In this document: piece by piece, positions 16,596 through 25,296 of the stretch
Layout of the letters: each line of letters opens with the position of its first letter
How positions within the stretch are numbered: position 1 is the stretch's first letter
Source: Nitrospira japonica
GTDB lineage: Bacteria; Nitrospirota; Nitrospiria; Nitrospirales; Nitrospiraceae
Direction of reading: 5' to 3'
Assembly: GCF_900169565.1 (NCBI RefSeq)
Contig: NZ_LT828648.1
Coordinates: forward strand, 2,048,876 to 2,112,875
DNA: 64,000 nucleotides
Made by a program: the position numbers and the translations under genes
The notes under the pieces: model-generated
What the model was told of the DNA's origin: nothing
The model's input: the letters and a program-made list of their open reading frames with translations, nothing else
Databases searched by the model: none

Positions 16596-18020
16596 TTACA
16601 GCCCTTCATAGGCCGCAATGGCGGCGGCGAGCGCCAGAACGAGATCTTCCGGCTGCTCGATTTCGTCGTAGGTGTACAAGTCCGGATGCGTGTCGAGATA
16701 GGAGGTATCGAACCGACCGGCGAGAAAATCCTGATCCTGCATGATCGCTTTCATGAAGGGAATGGTCGTCTTGACGCCACGCAACACATATTCCTCGAGC
16801 GATCGCCGCATACGGCTCACGGTCTCTTCCCAGGTCCGGCCCCGCACGGTGAGTTTGGCGAGCAGGGCGTCGTAATAGGGCGGAACGGTGTAGTCTTTAT
16901 AGACGGCGCCGTCGATCCGGACCCCGATTCCTCCCGGCGACAGGTAATCCGTCACGATTCCGGTGCAGGGCATGAAATTATTCTTCGGATCCTCGGCGTT
17001 GATGCGGCATTGAATGGCATGCCCCTGGAGAATGACGTCCTTCTGTTGAATGTCGAGCGGCTTGCCCGCGGCGATGGCGATCTGATTGCGGACGATGTCG
17101 ATCGCGGTGATCTGCTCCGTGACCGTATGCTCGACCTGAAGGCGGGGATTCATTTCGATGAAGTAGAAGCGGCCGTCCTGGTCGAGCAGAAACTCCACCG
17201 TTCCGGCATTGTCGTAGTTGACCGCTCGGGCGATCGCGGTGGCGGCTTTCCCCATCTCGGTCCGCAGCTTGGGAGTCAGGACGAGGGACGGCGCGATCTC
17301 GATCAATTTCTGATGACGGCGCTGAATGGAGCAGTCGCGCTCGCCCAGATGGATGATGTTGCCGTGGCGGTCGGCCAGGATTTGAAACTCGATATGATGG
17401 GGCCGCTCGATGTATTTTTCGATGAACACACTGCCGTCGCCGAATGAAGCCAGGGCTTCTCGCGCAGCGACTTCCATATTTTCGCGGAGTTCGGCGTCGG
17501 ATCGCACGACGCGGAGGCCCCGGCCGCCACCGCCGGCGTTGGCTTTGATGATGACCGGATACCCGGTCTGTTTGGCGAAGGCGAGTCCTTCTTTGACGTC
17601 CGTAATTCCACCCTCTGTTCCCGGGACGATGGGCACGCCGATCTTGTGGGCCAGTTCACGGGCCTTGACCTTGCTGCCCATGGTCGTAATGGCCAGGGGG
17701 GACGGACCGATGAACGTAATGCCTGATGCGTCGCACAGCTCGGCGAACTGCGCGTTTTCAGAGAGAAATCCGTATCCTGGATGGATAGCGTCGGCCCCGA
17801 TGCGTTGGGCCAACTCGACGATCTGGCGACTGTCGAGAAAACCTTTGACCGGACCGGGACCCACGAGATAGGCCTCATTGGCTTTCTTGACGTAGATTCC
17901 GGTGGAGTCGGCCTCCGAATAGATGGCGGCGGTGGCGATATTCAACTCGCGGCATGCGCGAATGATGCGCATGGCGATTTCACCTCGATTGGCCACCAAA
18001 ATCTTCCGAAACATCTTCAT
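16596..18020 (-). CDS. pycA: Biotin carboxylase subunit (pyruvate carboxylase subunit A / AccC-like)
   Basis: ATP-grasp enzyme that carboxylates biotin with bicarbonate. The 474-residue protein shows KILVANRGEIAMRI at the N-terminus, HPGYGFLSEN near residue 82, the glycine-rich ATP loop KANAGGGGRG near 160, ERDCSIQRRHQK near 235, EMNPRLQVEHTVTE near 288, and the C-terminal BC domain. It is the first gene of the pycA-pycB unit. It could also serve acetyl-CoA carboxylase, but adjacency to the carboxyltransferase supports pyruvate carboxylase. ATG 18020 or 18014 may be used. Confidence 0.9.
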   Translation of the reverse strand: MKMFRKILVANRGEIAMRIIRACRELNIATAAIYSEADSTGIYVKKANEAYLVGPGPVKGFLDSRQIVELAQRIGADAIHPGYGFLSENAQFAELCDASGITFIGPSPLAITTMGSKVKARELAHKIGVPIVPGTEGGITDVKEGLAFAKQTGYPVIIKANAGGGGRGLRVVRSDAELRENMEVAAREALASFGDGSVFIEKYIERPHHIEFQILADRHGNIIHLGERDCSIQRRHQKLIEIAPSLVLTPKLRTEMGKAATAIARAVNYDNAGTVEFLLDQDGRFYFIEMNPRLQVEHTVTEQITAIDIVRNQIAIAAGKPLDIQQKDVILQGHAIQCRINAEDPKNNFMPCTGIVTDYLSPGGIGVRIDGAVYKDYTVPPYYDALLAKLTVRGRTWEETVSRMRRSLEEYVLRGVKTTIPFMKAIMQDQDFLAGRFDTSYLDTHPDLYTYDEIEQPEDLVLALAAAIAAYEGL

Positions 18021-18138
18021 CCAGCTTCCCGGAATTCCGTGCCCGCAGAATTCCTTGACGGTCGGCGTAAAGAGAGCGCGTACGCTAGCATAGGTGGAAG
18101 AGGTCTGTCGAGGGAGTCGAGGGGAGCGGACGACGGAA

Positions 18139-18173
18139 AGAGCCCGGAAAGTCGTGGCGATTTTCCGGGCTCT
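18139..18173 (-). terminator. Intrinsic terminator after the TIG-domain gene
   Basis: A perfect 12-bp stem, AGAGCCCGGAAA (18139-18150) and TTTCCGGGCTCT (18162-18173), with an 11-nt loop. On the minus strand it starts six bases after the stop of the gene ending at 18179 and is followed by a short TTT. It separates that gene from the pycA-pycB operon. Confidence 0.75.
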
Positions 18174-18178
18174 GCGGT

Positions 18179-18646
18179 CTATTTGGACTTGATCAGGAGG
18201 GGTTTCGACTGGGCGCTGCCGCCGCCTGCGACGATGATCAGGAACGACATTCCGGCCTTGGCATCGGGAACCGTCGCCTCGATCGTCGTGTCGTTGACGA
18301 ATTTATACTCGACCGGCGCCTTGGGTGACGCGCTGAAGGTCACCGTGTGGAAGCACTCTTTCGTGCCGAAATTTTCGCCGGAGATGACGACCTTGTCGCC
18401 GGGCATGGCCTCGTCCGGTTCAACTTTGGCGATGCGAGGCCGCTTGTTGCGATCGCAGACCGGATCCTTGTCGAGCTTTTCCGCGTCGGATCCCTTGATC
18501 GATTCCATGTCGTAGAGCGTAAAACCCGCTCCTTCCACGATGGCGCCTTTTCCGTCCTCTTCCGCCCGAGGCGTCGAGACGGGTGCCAGCAATATGAATC
18601 CGCCCAGCGTCATCATCATGAGCCCCGATGAACGCCACGTCTGCAT
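18179..18646 (-). CDS. Secreted IPT/TIG-domain protein
   Basis: Protein of 155 residues. The N-terminal signal peptide (hydrophobic LMMMTLGGFILLAPV, cleavage near the ALA-like TPRAEE) is followed by one Ig-like TIG/IPT domain of about 85 residues. Its signature is clear: PRIAKVEPDEAMPGDKVVISGENFG, then TVTFS and VNDTTIEATVPDAKAG. The spacing of two cysteines (PVCDR and KECFH) could allow a disulfide in the periplasm. TIG domains bind ligands or other proteins; no enzyme activity is expected. It lies downstream of the PstS-like gene and may share its transcript. Confidence 0.8.
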   Translation of the reverse strand: MQTWRSSGLMMMTLGGFILLAPVSTPRAEEDGKGAIVEGAGFTLYDMESIKGSDAEKLDKDPVCDRNKRPRIAKVEPDEAMPGDKVVISGENFGTKECFHTVTFSASPKAPVEYKFVNDTTIEATVPDAKAGMSFLIIVAGGGSAQSKPLLIKSK

Positions 18647-18676
18647 AAGACCTCCTTCGGTATAAAAAGCCGGGAT

Positions 18677-19549
18677 TTAATTCCGTGTCACGGGAACGTA
18701 GGCTTCGGTCACGATTTGCTGTCCCGGAGGTGAGAGGGCAAATTGGATGAAGGCTTCGACCAGCGGGTTGGGTTCCTTCCGCGAGAGCAACAACACCGGC
18801 CTGCGTAACGGGTAGCGGCCATCCTTGACGGTGGGGACCTCGGGTTCCACCTTGTCGATCGGGAGGAGGCGGACCGCCACGCCTCCCGAGACCACCGATA
18901 AGCCTTGGCTCAGGGAGATATAGGACACGGCCGACAAGGGGGGCAGGGTGCCGACGACCGTCTTGACGACTTTGTCGTCCCTGGCGATCACCTTGGCCGT
19001 ATCCGGAATCTTGCCCGTGATGCCGAGCTCCGATTCAAAAGCGTCGCGGACGTTTTGGTTTCGCGGCCGGTCGATCAACAGGATTTTGGTTTCCGGACCG
19101 CCCAATTCGGACCATTCCTTGACCTTCCCGGAAAAAATGTCGGCAACCTGCTGTTTGGTAACTTCTTTCGTGAAATTGGACAAATGCACCAAAATACCGA
19201 TGCCGTCCCAGGCGATCTGCGTCGAGGCAAGCCCGCCGTCTTCGGAGCCCGTGACGGCCAGATGGGCCTCTCCCGTCTTTACCATCTCGACCGCTTTGGA
19301 GTGATCGTCCCAGACGACGTCCACGTACGCACGCGGGTTCGCTCTTTCGAACGCCCGCACCAACAATTCGATAATGGGCTGTTCAGGTCCGTTGCCTGCG
19401 ATGATCAGATTGCCGGACACTTCGGCCGTGGCGCTGCCGGTGACGGTCAACCACAAGCCGAGTCCAAGAACCGCAAAAGCGCCCCGCAGGTATGCCGGTC
19501 GCGGACCGAACAGCCGGTGGAGAAGCCTGCGTATCGCCTCGCCGAACAT
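18677..19549 (-). CDS. Phosphate ABC transporter substrate-binding (PstS-like) protein
   Basis: Protein of 290 residues with an N-terminal signal peptide (GAFAVLGLGLWLTVTGSATA, about residues 22-42) and a PBP-like domain. Matching segments are GNLIIAGNGPEQPII, NPRAYVDVVWDDHSKAV, GEAHLAVTGS, QVADIFSGKVKEWSELGG and the C-terminal RRPVLLLS.. followed by FIQFALSPPGQQIV. The VADIFSGKVKEW block is characteristic of the PstS family. No pstCAB genes are near, so it may be an orphan binding or signalling protein, or serve a remote transporter. ATG 19549 is 2 bp after the fmdB stop; TTG 19555 would overlap it. Confidence 0.8.
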   Translation of the reverse strand: MFGEAIRRLLHRLFGPRPAYLRGAFAVLGLGLWLTVTGSATAEVSGNLIIAGNGPEQPIIELLVRAFERANPRAYVDVVWDDHSKAVEMVKTGEAHLAVTGSEDGGLASTQIAWDGIGILVHLSNFTKEVTKQQVADIFSGKVKEWSELGGPETKILLIDRPRNQNVRDAFESELGITGKIPDTAKVIARDDKVVKTVVGTLPPLSAVSYISLSQGLSVVSGGVAVRLLPIDKVEPEVPTVKDGRYPLRRPVLLLSRKEPNPLVEAFIQFALSPPGQQIVTEAYVPVTRN

Positions 19550-19551
19550 GG

Positions 19552-19875
19552 TCAACTTTCTTGAGAAGGTTTGGAAGGCGCAGGGGGTGTCTCGAGGCTG
19601 GAAAACAGATCGGACGGCGGCATCGCCCTGGTACCCATCACCGGGGGGAGCTTCGAAAATTTGTCCATGCGTTCGTTCAGCATGTTGTAGGCTTTCATTT
19701 CGGCGAATCCCGTCTTATGGGTGCCGACCACTTTGGACGCGAAGGACGACAGCAGTTTCGTGGCATCCTGGGCCTGGCAGAAGGGGCAGACGGTGTCTTC
19801 GGTCCTGGCATGGACCGATTGGGTCGCCTCGAAGACCTTTTCGCACTGGCCGCAACGGTACTCATAAATGGGCAT
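19552..19875 (-). CDS. FmdB-family zinc ribbon protein
   Basis: Protein of 107 residues starting at ATG 19875 (MPIYEYRC) behind AGGAG. The N-terminus has the FmdB putative regulatory zinc ribbon: CGQC, then about 20 residues on CPFC. The C-terminal half is Pro/Ser/Met-rich and variable. FmdB was named from the formamidase operon regulator; most members have no defined target. It is followed closely by the PstS-like gene. Confidence 0.85.
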   Translation of the reverse strand: MPIYEYRCGQCEKVFEATQSVHARTEDTVCPFCQAQDATKLLSSFASKVVGTHKTGFAEMKAYNMLNERMDKFSKLPPVMGTRAMPPSDLFSSLETPPAPSKPSQES

Positions 19876-20002
19876 GTGATCGCTCCTGCTGGAGATTCCA
19901 CCCGCGCCGACTCTTGACCGGCTGTCGAACGATGCCGTATTGTACCACACCTGCCTGGTTCGGAGACTAGGGGTTCATAAGGAGTGTTGAGGAGGACGTG
20001 CG

Positions 20003-20179
20003 ATGGCGGTGTTGATTCGGCGATACAAGGGCCACAATGGCATGATGCAGGAAGAACGGATTGATGACGATGATCGCATCGAACGCTATTTTCGCCTGTT
20101 CGAAAAAGACGACGTCAAGAAACTCGAAACCGGTGTGAAAGTGTTCATTGAAAAGGACGAGTGGCAGCTCCTTCCCTGA
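20003..20179 (+). CDS. Small protein, 58 residues
   Basis: ATG 20003 is preceded by a strong ribosome site (GAGGAGGACGTGCG) and the frame ends with TGA at 20177-20179. The product begins MAVLIRRYKGH and contains a highly charged centre (QEERIDDDDRIERYFRLFEKDD) and the ending VFIEKDEWQLLP. Composition is unlike random sequence and codon use resembles the neighbours. No family recognised. It is divergent from fmdB and 28 bp upstream of another small ORF. Confidence 0.6.
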   Translation: MAVLIRRYKGHNGMMQEERIDDDDRIERYFRLFEKDDVKKLETGVKVFIEKDEWQLLP

Positions 20180-20207
20180 CACACGGCCCATTCCCTTCTA
20201 ATCCCAC

Positions 20208-20411
20208 GTGATTTATTGGATTCACATCGCACGCTCGATCGATCGGGTGACGTTGCACAATGATCGCTGCTCGGAGGTACCGTCGACGCAATCGTCCACG
20301 GACTATTGGGCCGGCGGCTGGTTCGACTACCCCGACAAAGAGCGCGCCCTGGCGGCGATGGAACAGGCGGGCACCACGGACCAACGCCGGTGCCCGCTGT
20401 GCAGACCGTAG
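20208..20411 (+). CDS. Small cysteine-containing protein, 67 residues
   Basis: Starts with GTG 20208. The product has a pattern H-N-D-R-C near residue 20, W..GWFDYPDKERALAAM in the middle and a C-terminal CPLC. I recall short proteins with this Cys, Trp, A-rich helix and CxxC layout from several environmental bacteria, possibly metal-binding. No named family can be given from sequence alone. It is in the same direction as, and closely spaced from, the 58-residue ORF. Confidence 0.6.
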   Translation: MIYWIHIARSIDRVTLHNDRCSEVPSTQSSTDYWAGGWFDYPDKERALAAMEQAGTTDQRRCPLCRP

Positions 20412-20433
20412 GATGATAAATGGTGAATGGTCA

Positions 20434-20482
20434 ATGATGAACGTTGAATTTCCGGCTATATTCAGCACTCATAATTCATCAT
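20434..20482. repeat. AT-rich inverted repeat between small ORF and EamA gene
   Basis: ATGATGAA (20434-20441) pairs with TTCATCAT (20475-20482), inside an AT-rich stretch with repeated AATGGTGAATGG-like words. It lies just before the EamA start codon at 20496. It may be a transposition footprint or a weak attenuator; function unknown. Confidence 0.4.
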
Positions 20483-20495
20483 TTGGCATTTCAAC

Positions 20496-21365
20496 ATGCC
20501 TCGTCTCGCGCTCCTGCTCACGACCCTGATCTGGGGTGCGACGTTTCCGGCGACGAAGGCGGCGCTGGAACAGATTCCCCCGCTGTCCTTCCTCTTCCTG
20601 AGATTTTTCCTCGGTACGGTGCTGGTCGCCGGATGGTTTGCGGCGGCAGGCCATGGGTTGCGGTATGACCGGGGAATGCTGCGCGCGGCGGCCATCGCCA
20701 CCGGGTTTCTGTTTCTTGGCTACCTTCTCCAGACCGTCGGATTGCGGTATACGAGCGCCTCCAATAGCGCGTTCCTTACAGCCCTCTATGTGGTGATCGT
20801 GCCGCTGATCCTGCGGCGATTCGATCGACGGATCATTTTGGCCACGTCCGTGGCCACGGTCGGATTGTGGCTGCTGGTCAAACCCAGCACGACGATGAGC
20901 GTGGGAGATCTCATGACCCTCGCCTGCGCGGCGGCCTTCGCGGCGCACATCGTCTGTCTTGAACGATTTTCCCGGCTGTTTGATGCGCCGTCGCTCCTGT
21001 TGTGGCAAATGACGGCCATGACATTGCTGTTCATTCCCGCAATGTGGTGGGAAGACGCGCCCGTCGAGGCCTTCGCCCCGACCGCCGTGCTGCTGATTGG
21101 ATTGGGGGTGACCGGCGGACTGGCGACCGGCGCCTTTGCCGTTCAGATGTGGGCACAGCAGTTGGTTCCCGCGCAGCAGGTCGCGCTCGTGTTTGCCTCG
21201 GAGCCGGCCTATGCCGCCTGGCTCTCCTGGTACTTTCTCGGTGAAACACTGGATGCCCAAGGATGGCTCGGCAGTGGCCTGATCCTGCTGGCGGTCGTCG
21301 TAGGTGCGCTGGCATCCGGCGCCAGCGCGGATGCGGAGCGCGGCGGCGCGGCCGCGACTGCGTAA
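20496..21365 (+). CDS. DMT-superfamily EamA transporter
   Basis: Protein of 289 residues with about ten transmembrane helices in two EamA halves. Typical signs are the N-terminal LLLTTLIWGATFPATKAAL, a GLRYTSASNSAFLTALYVVIVPL block near residue 80 and the second-half AQQLVPAQQVALVFASEPAYAAWLSW near 220, ending in GLILLAVVVGALAS. Family members export amino acids, metabolites or nucleotide sugars; the substrate is not predictable. It is followed 9 bp later by the gene at 21375. Confidence 0.88.
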   Translation: MPRLALLLTTLIWGATFPATKAALEQIPPLSFLFLRFFLGTVLVAGWFAAAGHGLRYDRGMLRAAAIATGFLFLGYLLQTVGLRYTSASNSAFLTALYVVIVPLILRRFDRRIILATSVATVGLWLLVKPSTTMSVGDLMTLACAAAFAAHIVCLERFSRLFDAPSLLLWQMTAMTLLFIPAMWWEDAPVEAFAPTAVLLIGLGVTGGLATGAFAVQMWAQQLVPAQQVALVFASEPAYAAWLSWYFLGETLDAQGWLGSGLILLAVVVGALASGASADAERGGAAATA

Positions 21366-21374
21366 GGGGGGACG

Positions 21375-21848
21375 ATGGCACAGAAATTCGGCAACGGCCG
21401 GTGGGTGCGGGAGGGGTTTCTGGACAACCGGGTCGAAGGGACCGTGATCGGGCGAATCGTATTGGCCGCGGTGGGTCCGGTGGACCTGTTTCTGAAGGGA
21501 AATTTCAAGGCTGATATCGCCGGGGAGATCATCGAATTCCGCAACCGGCGCTTCGAAGAAGACGATACGGCGGCGCAGGTCATCGGCGACATGGAGAATC
21601 CGCAGATCGGCACGGTTAACCTGATTTCATTCGATCCGCATCCCAATCTCGTCCCGCATCCGTACGTGGAATGGTTCTCCGGCCGGTCGAATCATTTCCG
21701 CTTCGAACTCGAGCCCGACGATGCATGGGTGGTAGCCGAGGAGCGACGGGCAACGATCGACGGGCAGAGCCGCGCGATCCGCGAGGCGTTGGCCGATCGG
21801 GTTGTCGTCGATCGGCCGCGTTCAGGCGAAGAGTCCGAATGGATCTAG
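21375..21848 (+). CDS. Hypothetical protein
   Basis: Protein of 157 residues without signal peptide or membrane segments. It is acidic in the middle (RFEEDDTAAQV) and has a His/Pro-containing segment (FDPHPNLVPHPYVEWFSG) near residue 85. ATG 21375 follows a GGGGG-ACG element. No family recognised. It lies directly behind the EamA gene, so co-transcription is likely. Confidence 0.65.
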   Translation: MAQKFGNGRWVREGFLDNRVEGTVIGRIVLAAVGPVDLFLKGNFKADIAGEIIEFRNRRFEEDDTAAQVIGDMENPQIGTVNLISFDPHPNLVPHPYVEWFSGRSNHFRFELEPDDAWVVAEERRATIDGQSRAIREALADRVVVDRPRSGEESEWI

Positions 21849-21864
21849 CGAGGAGACGACCGGG

Positions 21865-22839
21865 TCAGACGGCGAGGGCTTCCTGTTTGCTCTTTTGCTC
21901 GCGCACGTAGATCGGGACGTCCTTGATGTCCCAGACCAGCCCGAGCCATTCCATCACCTTCAACCCGTAATAGGTGATGTCGATTTCCCACCAGTAGAAT
22001 CCTTGTCTCGTCGAAGCGGGATAATAGTGATGGTTGTTGTGCCATCCCTCGCCCAGGGTGATCAGCGCCAGAATGAAGTTGTTGCGGCTGTCGTCTCCGG
22101 TGTCATAGCGCTGTGAACCGTAGACGTGGGACAGGGAGTTGATCGTGCAGGTTCCATGAATCAAGGCCACCGTCGAAATGAAGAATCCCCAGATCAGCAT
22201 TTGAGGTCCGTTCGTTCCCAGTTCCGGGGCGTAGATTTCCAACAGCTTGCCCAGGCCGAACATTCCGAACCCCGCGATGGTCGGCACGAGAATGTCGAAT
22301 CGATCGAGGAAGCGCAGTTCCGGGTATTTTGCAAAGTCCGCGATCCCCTTCAGCCGCGGAGGGAAATGCGTCTGCGATGTAAACCAGCCCATATGCGACC
22401 AGAGAAAACCTCCATGACGCGGAGAATGAACGTCGTCTTTCGTATCGGAGGCGATGTGATGATGGCGATGGTGACCCGCCCACCACAACGGCCCGCGCTG
22501 GGCGCATGACCCGCCCAAGACTGCGAAGGCGAACTGACAAGCCCGGGTGGTTTTGAACGATCGGTGGGAAAAGTACCGGTGATACCAACCGGTGATCGCG
22601 AACATTCGAACGACGTAAAACGCAACGGCGACTGTCACGGCGACCCAGCTGACGCCTACCCAGATGACGCCCAGACACATTGCATGGACGGCAATGAGAG
22701 GGATGCAACGGAACCAATCCATCTTCGGGGTCCCGTCCGTCTTCATGTACTCGAGTCCGGCCCATGAGTCGAACCATCGGACGAACGTCAGCCAGAGATG
22801 CTGGACCTTGGTCGGGCGCAAGGTGCGAACGTCGGACAT
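21865..22839 (-). CDS. Acyl-CoA/acyl-lipid delta-9-type fatty acid desaturase
   Basis: Membrane di-iron desaturase that introduces a double bond into acyl chains. The 324-residue protein starts at ATG 22839 behind GGAGG. All three histidine boxes are present: HRYFSH near residue 90, HRHHH near 127 and HNNHH near 270. Several hydrophobic spans match the family's four-helix topology. It is a single gene with its own promoter region to the right, and would adjust membrane fluidity. Confidence 0.92.
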   Translation of the reverse strand: MSDVRTLRPTKVQHLWLTFVRWFDSWAGLEYMKTDGTPKMDWFRCIPLIAVHAMCLGVIWVGVSWVAVTVAVAFYVVRMFAITGWYHRYFSHRSFKTTRACQFAFAVLGGSCAQRGPLWWAGHHRHHHIASDTKDDVHSPRHGGFLWSHMGWFTSQTHFPPRLKGIADFAKYPELRFLDRFDILVPTIAGFGMFGLGKLLEIYAPELGTNGPQMLIWGFFISTVALIHGTCTINSLSHVYGSQRYDTGDDSRNNFILALITLGEGWHNNHHYYPASTRQGFYWWEIDITYYGLKVMEWLGLVWDIKDVPIYVREQKSKQEALAV

Positions 22840-23230
22840 TCTGGTACCTCCAGCTAAATCCGACAGAGAATCTGCCGGACACAGACGACATCCCGTATGG
22901 CTCAGTGGAACCGCGGCAGCTATTTGGTGAATCAAGGCAGGCCGCAGAAGCCGGATCACGAAGAGGCTCACGTTTCGCGTTCTTCGGACCCTATCGATGA
23001 CGGGAGCTCATTATACATGCAATGCAGGACAAATGGTACCGGGCGATTCCGACCGCATGGCCAACCCTGCAAGTCATTATACTTAAAAGGATTTTCCTGT
23101 CCACTAATTCGCCGAACTGCTTTAGTATGCTGCGCATTTTGGTTGATGCGATGAAGCCTGGCGACCATCGCTGATCGGCGTTTACCATTTGACACATTCC
23201 GCAGGGCCCTCCTAGAATGCCGCCCCAGCT
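22840..23230. other. 391-bp divergent intergenic region
   Basis: Contains the ribosome site of the desaturase at the left and the hemE promoter at the right. No convincing ORF on either strand. Confidence 0.5.
23189..23218 (+). promoter_or_regulatory. Sigma-70-type promoter of hemE
   Basis: TTGACA (23189-23194), 18-bp spacer, TAGAAT (23213-23218). The predicted start site is only about 6 bp before the hemE ATG at 23231, and no ribosome site is visible, so the transcript may be leaderless. Confidence 0.65.
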
Positions 23231-24256
23231 ATGAACGATCGATTTCTCAAAGCCTGCCGGCGCGAGCCGGTCGATTGCACCCCCGTCTGGTTCATGCGGC
23301 AAGCGGGCCGGTACATGACCGAGTATCGGTCGCTTCGCGCGAAGCACTCCATGCTCGAACTGTGCAAGACTCCCGAACTTGCGGCGCAGGTGACACTGCA
23401 ACCGATTGAGCGGTTTCCCCTCGACGCCGCGATTATCTTTGCCGACATCCTACTGCCGCTCGAAGCGATGGGTTTGCATCTGGAGTTTGCCGAGGGAGAA
23501 GGGCCCGTGATCCACAATCCGGTCCGGGAGCGGGCGGATGTCGAGCGGTTGCGACTTATCGAGGGGGGGGAGTTGGAATATGTGTGCGACGCGATCCGTC
23601 AGGCGCGCCAAGCTCTCCACGGGAGGGTGCCGTTGATCGGATTTGCGGGAGCCCCGTTTACCTTGGCGAGCTATGCCATCGAGGGAGGGGGATCGCGAAA
23701 CTATGTCCTGACGAAGTCGATCATGTATCGGGAACCGGATGTCTGGCACAAGCTGATGGACAAGCTGGCCCGTGTGGTGACGGGCTATCTCCGTCGTCAG
23801 ATCAAGGCGGGCGCCCAGGCCGTCCAGCTGTTCGACAGCTGGGTGGGTTGTCTCTCGGCCGGGGATTATACGGAGTACGTGCTCCCTCATGTGCAGCTGA
23901 TTTTCGAGGGGTTGAAACGTGAAGGCGTTCCCATGATCCATTTCGGGACCGGCACAACCGCTATTTTGAAGCACATGCGAGCAGCGGGCGGCGACGTCAT
24001 CGGCGTGGATTGGCGCGTACCGCTGGACGAGGCCTGGTCCCTGATCGGCCATGACCGCGCCGTGCAGGGGAACCTGGACCCTGTCGCATTGTACGGTCCG
24101 CTGGGCGAGATCGAGCGGCGGGTGGAGGATATCCTGCGCCGTGCAGCCGGACGTCTCGGCCATATTTTCAATTTGGGTCACGGCATCCTGCCGACGACGC
24201 CCGTCGAACACGTCGAAGCCGCCATCAGCATGGTCCACAAGCTGAGCATGAAGTAG
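23231..24256 (+). CDS. hemE: Uroporphyrinogen decarboxylase
   Basis: Decarboxylates the four acetate side chains of uroporphyrinogen III to coproporphyrinogen III. The 341-residue protein is full length. It has PVWFMRQAGRYM near residue 18 (substrate-binding Arg), FADILLP near 75, GFAGAPFTLASY near 138, QLFDSWVG near 198, HFGTGT near 238 and NLGHGILPTTPVE near 315. First gene of hemE-hemH-hemG. Confidence 0.97.
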   Translation: MNDRFLKACRREPVDCTPVWFMRQAGRYMTEYRSLRAKHSMLELCKTPELAAQVTLQPIERFPLDAAIIFADILLPLEAMGLHLEFAEGEGPVIHNPVRERADVERLRLIEGGELEYVCDAIRQARQALHGRVPLIGFAGAPFTLASYAIEGGGSRNYVLTKSIMYREPDVWHKLMDKLARVVTGYLRRQIKAGAQAVQLFDSWVGCLSAGDYTEYVLPHVQLIFEGLKREGVPMIHFGTGTTAILKHMRAAGGDVIGVDWRVPLDEAWSLIGHDRAVQGNLDPVALYGPLGEIERRVEDILRRAAGRLGHIFNLGHGILPTTPVEHVEAAISMVHKLSMK

Positions 24257-24348
24257 AGGTCCTCGGCCTTTCGCGATAAATGGACGACCGGCGAGGTACA
24301 GCTGCCGGGCGGTCCGCTGCCACCAGAGAACGTGACGAAGAGGGGATT

Positions 24349-25296
24349 GTGAACGACGCCCAACGTCCTATCGCCGTGTTGCTGATGGCGATGGGTGGAC
24401 CGGACAAACTGGAAAACGTAGAGCCGTTCTTGCTCGACGTGCGCAGAGGGCGTCCCACGCCGCCAGAATTGGTCGAAGAGATCCGCGAGCGGTATCGAGC
24501 CACCGGCGGCAAGTCTCCCGCTGTCGACATCACACAATCGGTGGCGGCCCGGCTCGAACGGCGGTTGAACGAATCGCGCGCTCGCTATCGTGTGTTCGTC
24601 GGCTTGCGGCACTGGCACCCCTTCATTCGTGACACCTACGCGGAATTGCTGCGCGAAGAGCCGGAGCACGTCATCGGTCTCTGCATGGCGCCGCAACAAT
24701 CGTCGCTGAGCACCGGGGCCTACCGCAAGAAGGTGGAAGAAGCCCGGCTTGCTCTGGGAGGCACCTGTCCCGTGAGTTACGTGGGCAGCTGGCATCAGCA
24801 TCCCCGCCTTATCAACGCCATTGCCGACCATATCCAACAGGCGTTGGCGCGGTTTCCTCTCGAAACGAGGCCGTCGATTCCCGTGCTGTTCACGGCCCAC
24901 AGCCTACCGGAGCGGATCGTGGCAATGAACGATCCGTATCCGGATGAAGTCCGGGGCACCGTGGAGGCCGTCACCGCACAGCTAGGCGGCCAGCCGACGG
25001 GCTTCGCCTATCAAAGCCAGGGCCGGTCGGGAGAGAAATGGCTGGGGCCGACGGTCGAATCGAGGATCCACGAGCTGGGCGCGGCCGGCCACCGGCACGT
25101 GCTGGTGGCCCCGATTGGATTCCTGTGCGACCATGTCGAGACGCTGTACGACATCGACATCGAATTGAGGCAGTTGGCCGCAGGGCTCGGCATGCGTCTC
25201 GAACGCATGCCGATGCTCAACGATTCGCTTGCGCTGGTGGAGACGCTGATGGACGTGCTGGCCGCCCATGAATCCTCGCTGACGCTCACGTCGTGA
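24349..25296 (+). CDS. hemH: Ferrochelatase
   Basis: Inserts Fe(II) into protoporphyrin to make heme. The 315-residue protein uses GTG 24349 behind GAGGGG; an upstream start at 24280 gives an unlikely Arg-rich leader. Features are LLMAMGGPD at the N-terminus, the metal-site histidine in FTAHSLPER near residue 183, YQSQGRSGEKWLGP near 222 and APIGFLCDHVETLYDID near 255. The stop overlaps the hemG start as GTGA. Confidence 0.95.
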   Translation: MNDAQRPIAVLLMAMGGPDKLENVEPFLLDVRRGRPTPPELVEEIRERYRATGGKSPAVDITQSVAARLERRLNESRARYRVFVGLRHWHPFIRDTYAELLREEPEHVIGLCMAPQQSSLSTGAYRKKVEEARLALGGTCPVSYVGSWHQHPRLINAIADHIQQALARFPLETRPSIPVLFTAHSLPERIVAMNDPYPDEVRGTVEAVTAQLGGQPTGFAYQSQGRSGEKWLGPTVESRIHELGAAGHRHVLVAPIGFLCDHVETLYDIDIELRQLAAGLGMRLERMPMLNDSLALVETLMDVLAAHESSLTLTS

